From contig NW_027475172.1 in assembly GCF_051020985.1 (NCBI RefSeq), forward strand, positions 310,001 through 374,000: a stretch of 64,000 nucleotides of DNA. The letters are read 5' to 3'. The notes beneath the pieces were generated by a model, which made no database searches, had not been told where the DNA came from, and was given only the letters and a program-made list of their open reading frames with translations. Position 1 is the stretch's first letter. The number at the start of each line of letters is the position of its first letter. A program made the position numbers and the translations under genes. The DNA is from Nomia melanderi (lineage: Eukaryota > Arthropoda > Insecta > Hymenoptera > Halictidae). This document shows positions 37,624 through 50,000 of this stretch, piece by piece.

Positions 37624-37798
37624 TTGGTTTATTGCACTATCTCTAATAGCACCCGAGATATCACCAGATATATATTGGATTTTTCCCTGACCCTGAGTGT
37701 CCGGACCCATGAGACTGTGGTTTTCTCGGCCCCTGGTGGTCCGAGGTCGTTCCCGCTGCTCAGATTCATGCGACAGGGTCTCCTGCAGATAATTCACT
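37624..37798 (+). repeat. Fused monomer marking a one-monomer deletion in T2
   Basis: The head (gcactatctctaat, gtgtccggacccatgagactg) equals the T1 monomer at 23,448. The tail (cccgctgctcagattc, gcgacagggtctcctgcag) equals the next T1 monomer at 23,623. The exchange lies in the shared ggtggtccgaggtcg stretch, roughly 37,735-37,757. One monomer is lost and the register is kept. Confidence 0.82.
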
Positions 37799-38322
37799 TT
37801 GGTTTATTGGGCTATCTCTAATAGCACCCGAGATATCAGCAGATATATATTGGATTTTTCCCTGACGCTGAGTGTCCGGCCCCATGAGACGGTGGTTTTC
37901 TCGGCACCTGGTGGTCCTAGGTCGATCCCTCTGCACAGATACATGCGCCAGGGCCCCTGCAGATAATTCGCTTTGTTTCATTGCGCTATCTGTAATAGCA
38001 CCCGAGATATCACCAGATATATATTCGATTTTCCCCTGACCCTGAGTGGTCGGCCCGATGAGACGGTGGTCTTCTCGGCCCCTGGTGGTCCGAGGTCGTT
38101 CCCGCTGCCCACATTCATGCGCCAGGGCCTCCTACAGACAATGCACTCTGATTTATTCCGCTATATGTAATAGCACCCGAGATATCACCAGATATATATT
38201 GGATTTTACCCTGACCCTGAGTGTCCGGCCCCATGAGACGGTCGTTGTCTCGGCCCCTGGAGGTCCGAGGACGGTCCCGCTGCACAGATTCATGCGCCAG
38301 GGCCTCCTACACGTAATGAACT

Positions 38323-40596
38323 TTGATTTATTGCGCTATCTGTAATAGCACCCGAGATATCACCAGATATATATTGGATATTTCCCTGACGCTGAGTGTC
38401 CGGCCCCATGAGACGGTGGTTGTCTCGGCCCCTGGTGGTCCGAGGTCGTTCCCGCTGCTCAGATTCATGCGACAGGGTCTCCTGCAGATAATTCACTTTG
38501 GTTTATTGGGCTATCTCTAATAGCACACGAGATATCAGCAGATATATATTGGATTTTTCCCTGACGCTGAGTGTCCGGCCCCATGAGACGGTGGTTGTCT
38601 CGGCCCCTGGTGGTCGGAGGTCGTTCCCGCTGCACAGATGCATGCGCCAGGGCCTCCTACAGATAATTCACTTTGGTTTATTGCGCTATCTCTAATAGCA
38701 CCCAAGATATCACCAGATATATATTGGATTTTCCCTGACCCTGAGTGTCCGGCCCGATGAGACGGTGGTTTTCTCGGCCCCTGGTGGTCCGAGGTCGTTC
38801 CCGCTGCAGAGATGCATGCGGCAGGGCCTTCCTGCAGAAAACTCACTTTGGATTATTGCGCTATCTCTAATAGCACCCGAGATATCACCAGATATATATT
38901 AGATTTTTCCCTGACCCTGAGTGTCCGGACCCATGAGACTGTGGTTTTCTCGGCCCCTGGTGGTCCGAGGTCGTTCTCGCTGGCCAGATTCATGCGCCAG
39001 GGTCTCCTACAGACCATGCACTTTGATTTATTGCGCTATCTGTAATAGCACCCGAGATATCACCAGATATATATTGGATTTTTCCGTGACCCTTAGTGTC
39101 CGGCCCCATGTGACGGTGGTTTTCTCGGCCTGTGGTGGTCCGAGGTCGTTCCCGCTGCACAGATTCATGCGCCAGGGCCTCCTACAGATAATTCACTTTG
39201 ATTTATTGCGCTATCTCTAATAGCACCCAAGATATCACCAGATATATATTGGATTTTTCCCTGACCCTGAGTGTCCGGCCCCATGAGACGGCGGTTTTCT
39301 CGGCCCCTGGTGGTCCGAGGTCGTTCCCGCTGCAGAGATGCATGCGCCAGGGCCTCCTTCAGATAATTCACTTTGGTTTATTGCACTATCTCTAATAGCA
39401 CCCGAGATATCACCAGATATATATTGGATTTTTCCCTGACCCTGAGTGTCCGGACCCATGAGACTGTGGTTTTCTCGGCCCCTGGTGGTCCGAGGTCGTT
39501 CCCACTGGCCAGATTCATGCGCCAGGGTCTCCTACAGACCATGCACTTTGATTTATTGCGCTATCTGTAATAGCACCCGAGATATCACCAGATATATATT
39601 GGATTTTTCCCAGACCCTGTGTGTCCGGCCCCATGAGACGGTGGTTTTCGCGGCCCCTGGTTGTCCGAGGTCGTTCCCGCTGCACAGATTCATGCGCCAG
39701 GGCCTCCTGCAGATAATTCACTTTGGTTTATTGCGCTATCTCTAATAGCACCCGAGATATCACCAGGTATATATTGGATTCTTCCCTGACCCTGAGTGTC
39801 CGGCCCCATGAGACTGTGGTTTTCTCGGCCCCTGGTGGTCCGAGGTCGTTCCCGCTGCACAGATTCATGCGCCAGGGCCTTCTACAGACAATGCACTTTG
39901 ATTTATTGCGCTATCTGTAATAGCACCCGAGCTATCACCAGATATATATTGGATTTTTCCCTGACCCTGAGTGCCCGGCCCCATGTGTCGGTGATTTTCT
40001 CGGACCCTGGCGATCCGAGGTAGATACCACTGCACAGATTCATGCGCCAGGGCCTCCTGCAGATAACTCACTTTGGTTTATTGCGCTATCTCTAATAGCA
40101 CCCGAGATATCACCAGGTATATATTGGATTCTTCCCTGACCCTGAGTGTCCGGCCCCATGAGACTGTGGTTTTCTCGGCACCTGGTGGTCCTAGGTCGAT
40201 CCCTCTGCACAGATACATGCGCCAGGGCCCCTGCAGATAATTCGCTTTGTTTCATTGCGCTATCTGTAATAGCACCCGAGATATCACCAGATATATATTC
40301 GATTTTCCCCTGACCCTGAGTGGTCGGCCCGATGAGACGGTGGTCTTCTCGGCCCCTGGTGGTCCGAGGTCGTTCCCGCTGCCCACATTCATGCGCCAGG
40401 GCCTCCTACAGACAATGCACTCTGATTTATTCCGCTATATGTAATAGCACCCGAGATATCACCAGATATATATTGGATTTTACCCTGACCCTGAGTGTCC
40501 GGCCCCATGAGACGGTCGTTGTCTCGGCCCCTGGAGGTCCGAGGACGGTCCCGCTGCACAGATTCATGCGCCAGGGCCTCCTACACGTAATGAACT
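38323..40596 (+). repeat. Block T3, 13 monomers (2,274 bp), divergent copy
   Basis: The order from 38,498 to 39,547 parallels 22,573-23,622 of T1. The middle monomers (39,548 with cagaccctgtgtg and ttttcgcgg, 39,723, 39,898 and 40,073) are new. The end monomers 40,247 and 40,422 again match 23,972 and 24,147. The 40,073 monomer is 174 bp and repeats the left part of 39,723 (ccaggtatatattgg and gattcttccctg). It lies directly beside T2, so T blocks are tandem here, whereas T1 is followed by U4. Confidence 0.78.
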
Positions 40597-43396
40597 TTGA
40601 TTTATTGCGCTATCTGTAATAGCACCCGAGATATCACCAGATATATATTGGATTTTACCCTGACCCTGAGTGTCAGGCCCCATGAGACGGTTGTTGTCTC
40701 GGCCCCTGGTGGTCCGAGGTCGTTCCCGCTGCACAGATTCATGCGCCAGTGTCTCCTGCAGACAATGAACTTTGATTTATTGCGCTATATGTAATAGCAC
40801 CCGAGATATCACCAGATATATATTGGATTTTACACTGACCCTGAGTGCCCGGCCCCATGAGACGGTGGTTGTCTCGGCCTGTGGTGGTCCGAGGTCGTTC
40901 CCGCTGCACCGATTCATGCGCCAGGGCCTCCTGCAGATAATTCACTTTGGTTTATTGCGCTATCTCTAATAGCACCCGACATATCACCAGATATATATTG
41001 GATTTTCCCCTGACCCTGAGTGTCCGGCCCCATGAGACGGTGGTTTTCTCGACCCCTGGTGGTCCGTGGTCGTTCCCGCTGACCAGATTCATGCGCCAGG
41101 GCCTCCTACAGACAATGCACTTTGATTTATTGCGCTATCTGTAATAGCACCCGAGATATCACCAGATATATACTGGATTTTTCCCTGACCCTTAGAGTCC
41201 GGCCCCATGTGACTGTGGTTTTCTCGGCCCCTGGTGGTCCGAGGTCGTTCCCGCTGCCCAGATTCATGCTCCAGGGCCTCCTACAGACACTGCACTTTGA
41301 TTTGTTGCGCTATCTCTAATAGCACCCGAGATATCGCCAGATATATATTGGATTTTCCCCTGAGCCGGAGTGTCCGGCCCCGTTAGACGGTGGTTTTCTC
41401 GGCCCCTGGTGGTCCGAGGTCGTTCCCGCTGCCCACATTCATGCGCCAGGGCCTCCTACAGACAATGCACTCTGATTTATTCCGCTATCTGTAATAGCAC
41501 CCGAGATATCACCAGATATATATTGGATTTTCCCCTGACCCTGAGTGTCCGGCCCCATGAGACGGTCGTTGTCTCGGCCCCTGGAGGTCCGAGGACGGTC
41601 CCGCTGCACAGATTCATGCGCCAGGGCCTCCTACACGTAATGAACTTTGATTTATTGCGCTATCTGTAATAGCACCCGAGATATCACCAGATATATATTG
41701 GATATTTCCCTCAGCCTGAGTGTCCAGCCCCATGAGACGGTGGTTTTCTCGGCCCCTGGTGGACCGAGGTCGTTCCCGCTGCACAGATTCATGCGCCAGG
41801 GCCTCCTGCAGATAATTCTCTTTGGTTTATTGCGCTATCTCTAATAGCACCCGAGATATCACCAGATATATATTGGATATTCACCTGACCCTGAGTGTCC
41901 GGCCCCATGAGACGGTGGTTTTCTCGGCCCCTGGTCGTCGGCGGTCGTTCCCGCTGGACAGATTCATGCGCCAGGGCCTCCTACAGACAATGCACTTTGA
42001 TTTATTGCGCTATCTGTAATAGCACCCGAGATATCACCAGATATATATTGGATTTTACCCTGACCCTGAGTGTCAGGCCCCATGAGACGGTTGTTGTCTC
42101 GGCCCCTGGTGGTCCGAGGTCGTTCCCGCTGCACAGATTCATGCGCCAGTGTCTCCTGCAGACAATGAACTTTGATTTATTGCGCTATATGTAATAGCAC
42201 CCGAGATATCACCAGATATATATTGGATTTTACACTGACCCTGAGTGTCCGGCCCCATGAGACGGTGGTTGTCTCGGCCCCTGGTGGTCCGAGGTCGTTC
42301 CCGCTGCACAGATTCATGCGCCAGGTCCTCCTGCAGATAATTCACTTTGGTTTATTTCGCTACCTCTAATAGCACCCAAGATATCACCAGATATATATTG
42401 GATTTTTCCCTGACCCTGAGAGTCCGGCCCCATGAGACTGTGGTTTTCTCGGCCCCTGGTGGTCCGAGGTCGTTCCCGTTGCACAGATTCATGCGCCAGG
42501 GCCTCCTGCAGATAATTCTCTTTGGTTTATTGCGCTATCTCTAATAGCACACGAGATATCACCAGATATATATAGGATATTCACCTGACCCTGAGTGTCC
42601 GGCCCTATGAGACTGTGATTTTCTCGGACCCTGGTGGTCCGAGGTCGTTCCCGCTGTACAGATTCATGCGCCAGGGCCTCCTACAGACAACGCACTTTGA
42701 TTTATTGCGCTATCTGTAATAGCACCCGAGATATCACCAGATATATATTTTATTTTTCACTGACCCTGAGTGTCCGGCCCCATGAGACGGTGTTTTTCTC
42801 GGCCCCTGGTGGTCCGAGGTCGTTCCCGCTGCACCGATTCATGCGCCAGGGCCTCCAGCAGATAATTCACTTTGGTTTTTTGCGCTATCTGTAATAGCAC
42901 CCGAGATATCACCAGATTTATGTTGGATTTTTCCCTGACCCTGAGTGTCCGACCCCATGAGACGGTGGTTTTCTCGGCCCCTGGTGGCCCGAGGTCGATC
43001 CCCCTGCACAGATTCATGCGCCAGGGCCTCCTACAGACAATGCACTTTGATTTATTGCGCTATCTGTAATAGCACCCGAGATATCGCCATATACATATTG
43101 GATTTGACCCTGACCCTGAGTGTCCGACCCCATGAGACGGTAGTTTTCTCGGCCCCTGGTGGTCCGAGGTCGATCCCGCTGCACTGATTCATGCGCCTGG
43201 GCCTCCTACAGACAATGCACTTTGATTTATTGCGCTATCTGTAATAGCACCCGAGATATCAACAGATGTATATTGGATTTTTCCGTGACCCTTAGTGTCC
43301 GGCCCCATGTGACGGTGGTTTTCTCGGCCTGTGGTGGTCCGAGGTCGTTCCCGCTGCACAGATTCATGCGCCCGTGTCTCCTGCAGACAATGAACT

Positions 43397-43921
43397 TTGA
43401 TTTATTGCGCTATATGTAATAGCACCCGAGATATCACCAGATATATATTGGATTTTACCCTGACCCTGAGTGTCCAGCCCCATGAGACGGTTGTTGTCTC
43501 GGCCCCTGGTGGTCCGAGGTCGTTCCCGCTGCACAGATTCATGCGCCAGTGTCTCCTGCAGATAATTCACTTTGGTTTATTGCCCTATCTCTAATAGCAC
43601 CCAAGATATCAACAGTTATATATTGGATTTTACCCTGACCCAGAGTGTTCGGGCCCATGAGACTGTGGTTTTCTCGGCCCCTGGTGGTCCGAGGTCGTTC
43701 ACATTGCACAGATTCATGCGCCAGGGCCTCCTACAGACAATGCACTTTGATTTATTGCGCTATATGTAATAGCACCCGAGATATCACCAGATATATATTG
43801 GATTTTACCCTGACCCTGAGTGTCCGGCCCCATGAGACGGTGGTTGTCTCGGCCCCTGGTGGTCCGAGGTCGTTCCCGCTGCACAGATTCATGCGCCAGG
43901 TCCTCCTGCAGATAATTCACT
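43397..43921 (+). repeat. Three-monomer cassette, copy 1 (others at 49,698 and 54,599)
   Basis: Three successive D monomers in fixed order. The first has gtgtccagccccatgag with ggttgttgtctcgg. The second has gccctatctctaat, atatcaacag and cccagagtgttcgg with gttcacattgcac. The third has gctatatgtaat and the right arm ccaggtcctcctgcag. The same trio is at 49,698-50,222 and 54,599-55,123; a pair resembling the first two is at 47,947-48,296. Spacings of 6,301 and 4,901 bp are not constant, so this is a dispersed cassette rather than a regular HOR. Confidence 0.8.
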
Positions 43922-44796
43922 TTGGTTTATTGCGCTATCTCTAATAGCACCCAAGATATCACCAGATATATATTGGATTTTTCCCTGACCCTGAGTGTCC
44001 GGCCCCATGAGACTGTGGTTTTCTCGGCCCCTGGTGGTCCGAGGTCGTTCCCGTTGCACAGATTCATGCGCCAGGGCCTCCTGCAGATAATTCTCTTTGG
44101 TTTATTGCGCTATCTCTAATAGCACCCGAGATATCAACAGATATATATAGGATATTCACCTGACCCTGAGGGTCCGGCCCCATGAGACTGTGATTTTCTC
44201 GGACCCTGGTGGTCCGAGGTCGTTCCCGCTGCACAGATTCATGCGCCAGGGCCTCCTACAGACAATGCAGTTTGATTTATTGCGCTATCTGTAATAGCAC
44301 CCGAGATATCACCAGATATATATTTTATTTTTCACTGACCCTGAGTGTCCGGCCCCATGAGACGGTGTTTTTCTCGACCTCTGGTGGTCCGAGGTCGTTC
44401 CCGCTGTACAGATTCATGAGCCAGTGCCTCCTACAGACAATGCACTTTGATTTATTGTGCTATCTGTAATAGCACCCGAGATATCACCAGATATATATTG
44501 GATTTTTCCCTGACCCTGAGTGTCCGGCCCCATGAGACGGTGGTTTTCTCGGCCCCTGGTGGTCCGAGGACGGTCCCGCTGCACAGATTCATGCGCCAGG
44601 GCCTCCTACACGTAATGAACTTTGATTTATTGCGCTATCTGTAATAGCACCCGAGATATCACCAGACATATATTTGATTTTACCCTGACCCTGAGTGTCC
44701 AGCCCCATGAGACGGTTGTTGTCTCGGCCCCTGGTGGTCCGAGGTCGTTCCCGCTGCACAGATTCATGCGCCAGGGCCTCCTACAGACAATGCACT

Positions 44797-47071
44797 TTGA
44801 TTTATTGCGCTATCTGTAGTAGCACCCGAGATATCACCAGATATATATTGGATTTTTCCCTGACCCTGAGTGTCCGGCCCCATGAGACTGTGATTTTCTC
44901 GGACCCTGGTGGTCCGAGGTCGTTCCCGCTGCGCAGATTCATGCGCCAGGGCTTCCTACAGACAATGCACTTTGATTTATTGCGCTATCTGTAATAGCAC
45001 CCGAGATATCGCCAGATATATATTGGATTTTTCAATGACCTTGAGTGTCCGGCCCCATGAGACGGTGGTTTTCTCGGCCCCTGGTGGTCCGAGGTCGTTC
45101 TCGCTGCACAGTTTCGTGCGCCAGGGCCTCCTACAGACAATGCACTTTAATTTATTGCGCTATCTGTAATAGCACCCGACATATCACCAGATATATATTG
45201 GATTTTCCCCTGACCCTGAGTGTCCGGCCCCATGAGACGGTGGTTGTCTCGGCCCCTGGAGGTCCGAGGACGTTCCCGCTGCACAGATTCATGCGCCAGG
45301 GCCTCCTACAGACAATGCACTTTGATTTATTGCGCTATCTCTAATAGCACCCGCGATATCACCAGATATATATTGGATTTTCCCCTGACCCTGAGTGTCC
45401 GGCACCATGAGACTGTGGTTTTCTCGGCCCCTGGTGGTCCGAGGTCGTTCCCGCTGCACAGATTCATGCGCCAGGGCCTCCTACAGACAATGAACTTTGA
45501 TTTATTGCGCTATATGTAATAGCACCCGAGATATCACCAGATATATATTGGATTTTACCCTGACCCTGAGTGTCAGGCCCCATGAGACGGTTGTTGTCTC
45601 GGCCCCTGGTGGTCCGAGGTCGTTCCCGCTGCACAGATTCATGCGCCAGTGTCTCCTGCAGACAATGAACTTTGATTTATTGCGCTATATGTAATAGCAC
45701 CCGAGATATCACCAGACATATATTTGATTTTACCCTGACCCTGAGTGTCCAGCCCCATGAGACAGTTGTTGTCTCGGCCCCTGGTGGTCCGAGGTCGTTC
45801 CCGCTGTACAGATTCATGCGCCAGGGCCTCCTACAGACAATGAACTTTGATTTATTGCGCTATATGTAATAGCACACGGGATATCACCAGATATATATTG
45901 GGTTTTCCCCTGACCCTGAGTGTCCGGCCCCATGAGACGGTGGTTTTCTCGGCCGCTGGTGGTCCGAGGTCGTTCCCGCTGTACAGATTCATGCGCCAGG
46001 GCCTCCTACAGACAATGAACTATGATTTATTGCGCTATATGTAATCGCACCCGAGATATCACCAGATATATATTGGATTTTTCAATGACCCTCAGTGTCC
46101 GGCCCCATGAGACGGTGGTTTTCTCGGCCCCTGGTGGTCCGAGGTCGTTCTCGCTGCACAGATTCGTGCGCCAGGGCCTCCTACAGACAATGCACTTTAA
46201 TTTATTGCGCTATCTCTAATAGCACCCGCGATATCACCAGATATATATTGGATTTTCCCCTGACCCTGAGTGTCCGGCCCCATGAGACTCTGGTTTTCTC
46301 GTCCCCTGGTTGTCCGAGGTCGTTCCCACTGCACAGATTCAGGCGCCAGGGGCTCCTACAGACAATGCACTTTGATTTATCGCGCTATCTGTAATAGCAC
46401 CCGAGAAAGCTCCAGATATATATTGGATTTTTCCCTGACCCTGAGTGTCCGGCCCCATGAGACGATGGTTTTCTCGGTCCCTGGTGGTCCGAGGTCGTTC
46501 CCGCTGTACAGATTCATGCGCCAGGGCCTCCTACAGACAATGCAGTTTGATTTATTGCGCTATCTGTAATAGCACCCGAGATATCGCCAGATATATATTG
46601 GATTTTCCCCTGAGCCTGAGTGTCCGGCCCCATGAGACGGTGTTTTTCTCGGCCCCTGGTGGTCCGAGGTCGTTCCCGCTGTACAGATTCATGCGCCAGG
46701 GCCTCCTACAGGCAATGCACTTTGATTTATTGCGCTATCTGTAATAGCACCCGAGATATCGCCAGATATATATTGGATTTTTCCCTGACCCTGAGTGTCC
46801 GGTCCCATGAGACGGTGTTTTTCTCGGTCCCTGGTGGTCCGAGGTCGTTCCCGCTGTACAGATTCATGCGCCAGGGCCTCCTACAGACAATGCAGTTTGA
46901 TTTATTGCGCTATCTGTAATAGCACCCGAGATATCGCCAGATATATATTGGATTTTCCCCTGAGCCTGAGTGTCCGGCCCCATGAGACGGTGGTTGTCTC
47001 GGCCCCTGGTGGACCGAGGTCGTTCTCGCTGTACAGATTCATGCGCCAGGGCCTCCTACAGACAATGCACT
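44797..47071 (+). repeat. 13-monomer period (2,275 bp) inside zone D
   Basis: The monomers at 44,797, 44,972 and 45,147 (gtagtagc junction; gattttctcggacc; ctcgctgcacagtttcgtgcgc) recur at 47,072, 47,247 and 47,422, exactly 2,275 bp on. After about 47,570 the copy departs: 47,597 resembles 46,372 instead of 45,322. Partial further copies of the first two monomers are at 49,173 and 49,348. Between 46,547 and 47,071 two monomer types with atatcgccag alternate. Confidence 0.75.
46372..46546 (+). repeat. Monomer with a destroyed GATATC box (gagaaagctcc)
   Basis: The normally conserved cccgagatatcacc is replaced by cccgagaaagctcc. The same change is present at 51,449 and 53,374, and a relative (gagaaaactcc) at 47,597. 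All four are preceded by or begin with the rare junction ttgatttatcgcgc. They mark a single lineage dispersed through zone D. If this box is a protein-binding or nucleosome-positioning element, these four monomers should lack it; no function is shown by the sequence. Confidence 0.78.
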
Positions 47072-50000
47072 TTGATTTATTGCGCTATCTGTAGTAGCAC
47101 CCGAGATATCACCAGATATATATTGGATTTTTCCCTGACCCTGAGTGTCCGGCCCCATGAGACTGTGATTTTCTCGGACCCTGGTGGTCCGAGGTCGTTC
47201 CCGCTGCGCAGATTCATGCGCCAGGGCTTCCTACAGACAATGCACTTTGATTTATTGCGCTATCTGTAATAGCACCCGAGATATCACCAGATATATATTG
47301 GATTTTTCAATGACCTTGAGTGTCCGGCCCCATGAGACGGTGGTTTTCTCGGCCCCTGGTGGTCCGAGGTCGTTCTCGCTGCACAGTTTCGTGCGCCAGG
47401 GCCTCCTACAGACAATGCACTTTAATTTATTGCGCTATCTGTAATAGCACCCGACATATCACCAGATATATATTGGATTTTCCCCTGACCCTGAGTGTCC
47501 GGCCCCATGAGACGGTGGTTGTCTCGGCCCCTGGAGGTCCGAGGACGTTCCCGCTGCACAGATTCATGCGCCAGGGGCTCCTACAGACAATGCACTTTGA
47601 TTTATCGCGCTATCTGTAATAGCACCCGAGAAAACTCCAGATATATATTGGATTTTTCCCTGACCCTGAGTGTCCGGCCCCATGTGACGATGGTTTTCTC
47701 CGCCCCTGGTGGTCCGAGGTCGTTCCCACTGCCCAGATTCATGCGCCAGGGCCTCCTACAGACAATGCAGTTTGATTTATTGCGCTATCTCTAATAGCAC
47801 CCGAGATATCGCCAGATATATATTGGATTTTCCCCTGAGCCTGAGTGTCCGGCCCCATGAGACGGTGTTTTTCTCGGCCCCTGGTGGTCCGAGGTCGTTC
47901 CGGCTGTACAGATTCATGCGCCAGGGCCTCCTACAGACAATGCACTTTGATTTATTGCGTTATATGTAATAGCACCCGGGATATCACCAGATATATATTG
48001 GATTTTACCCTGACCCTGAGTGTCAGGCCCCATGAGACGGTTGTTGTCTCGGCCCCTGGTGGTCCGAGGTCGTTCCCGCTGCACAGATTCATGCGCCAGT
48101 GTCTCCTGCAGATAATTCACTTTGGTTTATTGCCCTATCTCTAATAGCACCCAAGATATCAACAGATATATATTGGATTTTACCCTGACCCAGAGTGTTC
48201 GGTCCCATGAGACTGTGGTTTTCTCGGCCCCTGGTGGTCCGAGGTCGTTCACATTGCACAGATTCATGCGCCAGGGCCTCCTACAGACAATGCACTTTGA
48301 TTTATTGCGCTATATGTAATAGCACCCAAGATATCACCAGTTATATATTGGATTTTTCCCTGACCCTGAGTGTCCGGCCCCATGAGACGGTGTTTTTCTC
48401 GGCCCCTGGTGGTCCGAGGTCGTTCCCGCTGTACAGATTCATGCGCCAGGGCCTCCTACAGACATATGCACTTTGATTTATTGCGCTATCTGTAATAGCA
48501 CCCGAGATATCGCCAGATATATATTGGATTTTTCCCTGACCCTGAGTGTCCGGTCCCATGAGACGGTGTTTTTCTCGGTCCCTGGTGGTCCGAGGTCGTT
48601 CCCGCTGTACAGATTCATGCGCCAGGGCCTCCTACAGACAATGCAGTTTGATTTATTGCGCTATCTCTAATAGCACCCGAGATATCGCCAGATATATATT
48701 GGATTTTCCCCTGACCCTGAGTGTCCGGCCCCATGAGACTGTGGTTTTCTCGTCCCCTGGTTGTCCGAGGTCGTTCCCACTGCACAGATTCAGGCGCCAG
48801 GGCCTCCTACAGACAATGTGCTTCGATTTATTGCGCTATCTGTAATAGCACCCGAGATATCACCAGATATATATTGGATTTTTCCCTGTCCCTGAGTGTC
48901 CGGCACCATGAGACTGTGGTTTTCTCGGCCCCTGGTGGTCCGAGGTCGTTCCCGTTGCACAGATTCATGCGCCAGGGCCTCCTGCAGATAATTCACTTTG
49001 GTTTATTGCGCTATCTCTAATAGCACCCGAGATATCACCAGATATATATTGGGTTTTCCCCTGACCCTGAGTGTCCGGCCCCCTGAGACTGTGATTTTCT
49101 CGGACCCTGGTGGTGCGAGGTCGTTCGCGCTGCACAGATTCATGCGCCAGGGGCTCCTACAGACAATGCACTTTGATTTATTGCGCTATCTGTAGTAGCA
49201 CCCGAGATATCACCAGATATATATTGGATTTTTCCCTGACCCTGAGTGTCCGGCCCCATGAGACTGTGATTTTCTCGGACCCTGGTGGTCCGAGGTCGTT
49301 CCCGCTGCGCAGATTCATGCGCCAGGGCCTCCTACAGTCAATGCATTTTGATTTATTGCGCTATCTGTAATAGCACCCGAGATATCACCAGATATATATT
49401 GGATTTTTCAATGACCTTGAGTGTCCGGCCCCATGAGACGGTGGTTTTCTCGGCCCCTGGTGGTCCGAGGTCGTTCCCGCTGTACAGATTCATGCGCCAG
49501 GGCCTCCTACAGACAATGAACTTTGATTTATTGCGCTATATGTAATAGCACCCGGGATATCACCAGATATATATTGGATTTTACCCTGACCCTGAGTGTC
49601 AGGCCCCATGAGACGGTTGTTGTCTCGGCCCCTGGTGGTCCGAGGTCGTTCCCGCTGCACAGATTCATGCGCCAGTGTCTCCTGCAGACAATGAACTTTG
49701 ATTTATTGCGCTATATGTAATAGCACCCGAGATATCACCAGATATATATTGGATTTTACCCTGACCCTGAGTGTCCAGCCCCATGAGACGGTTGTTGTCT
49801 CGGCCCCTGGTGGTCCGAGGTCGTTCCCGCTGCACAGATTCATGCGCCAGTGTCTCCTGCAGATAATTCACTTTGGTTTATTGCCCTATCTCTAATAGCA
49901 CCCAAGATATCAACAGATATATATTGGATTTTACCCTGACCCAGAGTGTTCGGCCCCATGAGACTGTGGTTTTCTCGGCCCCTGGTGGTCCGAGGTCGTT

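Larger units (their letters stand above)
36047..38322 (+). repeat. Block T2, 13 monomers (2,276 bp), with an internal two-monomer duplication
   Basis: It follows T1 in order, at an offset of 13,825 bp at first. It contains a tandem duplication of 351 bp (36,748-37,098 and 37,099-37,448) and lacks one monomer further on, where the T1 monomers 23,448 and 23,623 are fused at 37,624. The final two monomers, 37,973 and 38,148, match 23,972 and 24,147. The T1 base gatattacc at about 24,009 is gatatcacc here. Confidence 0.86.
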
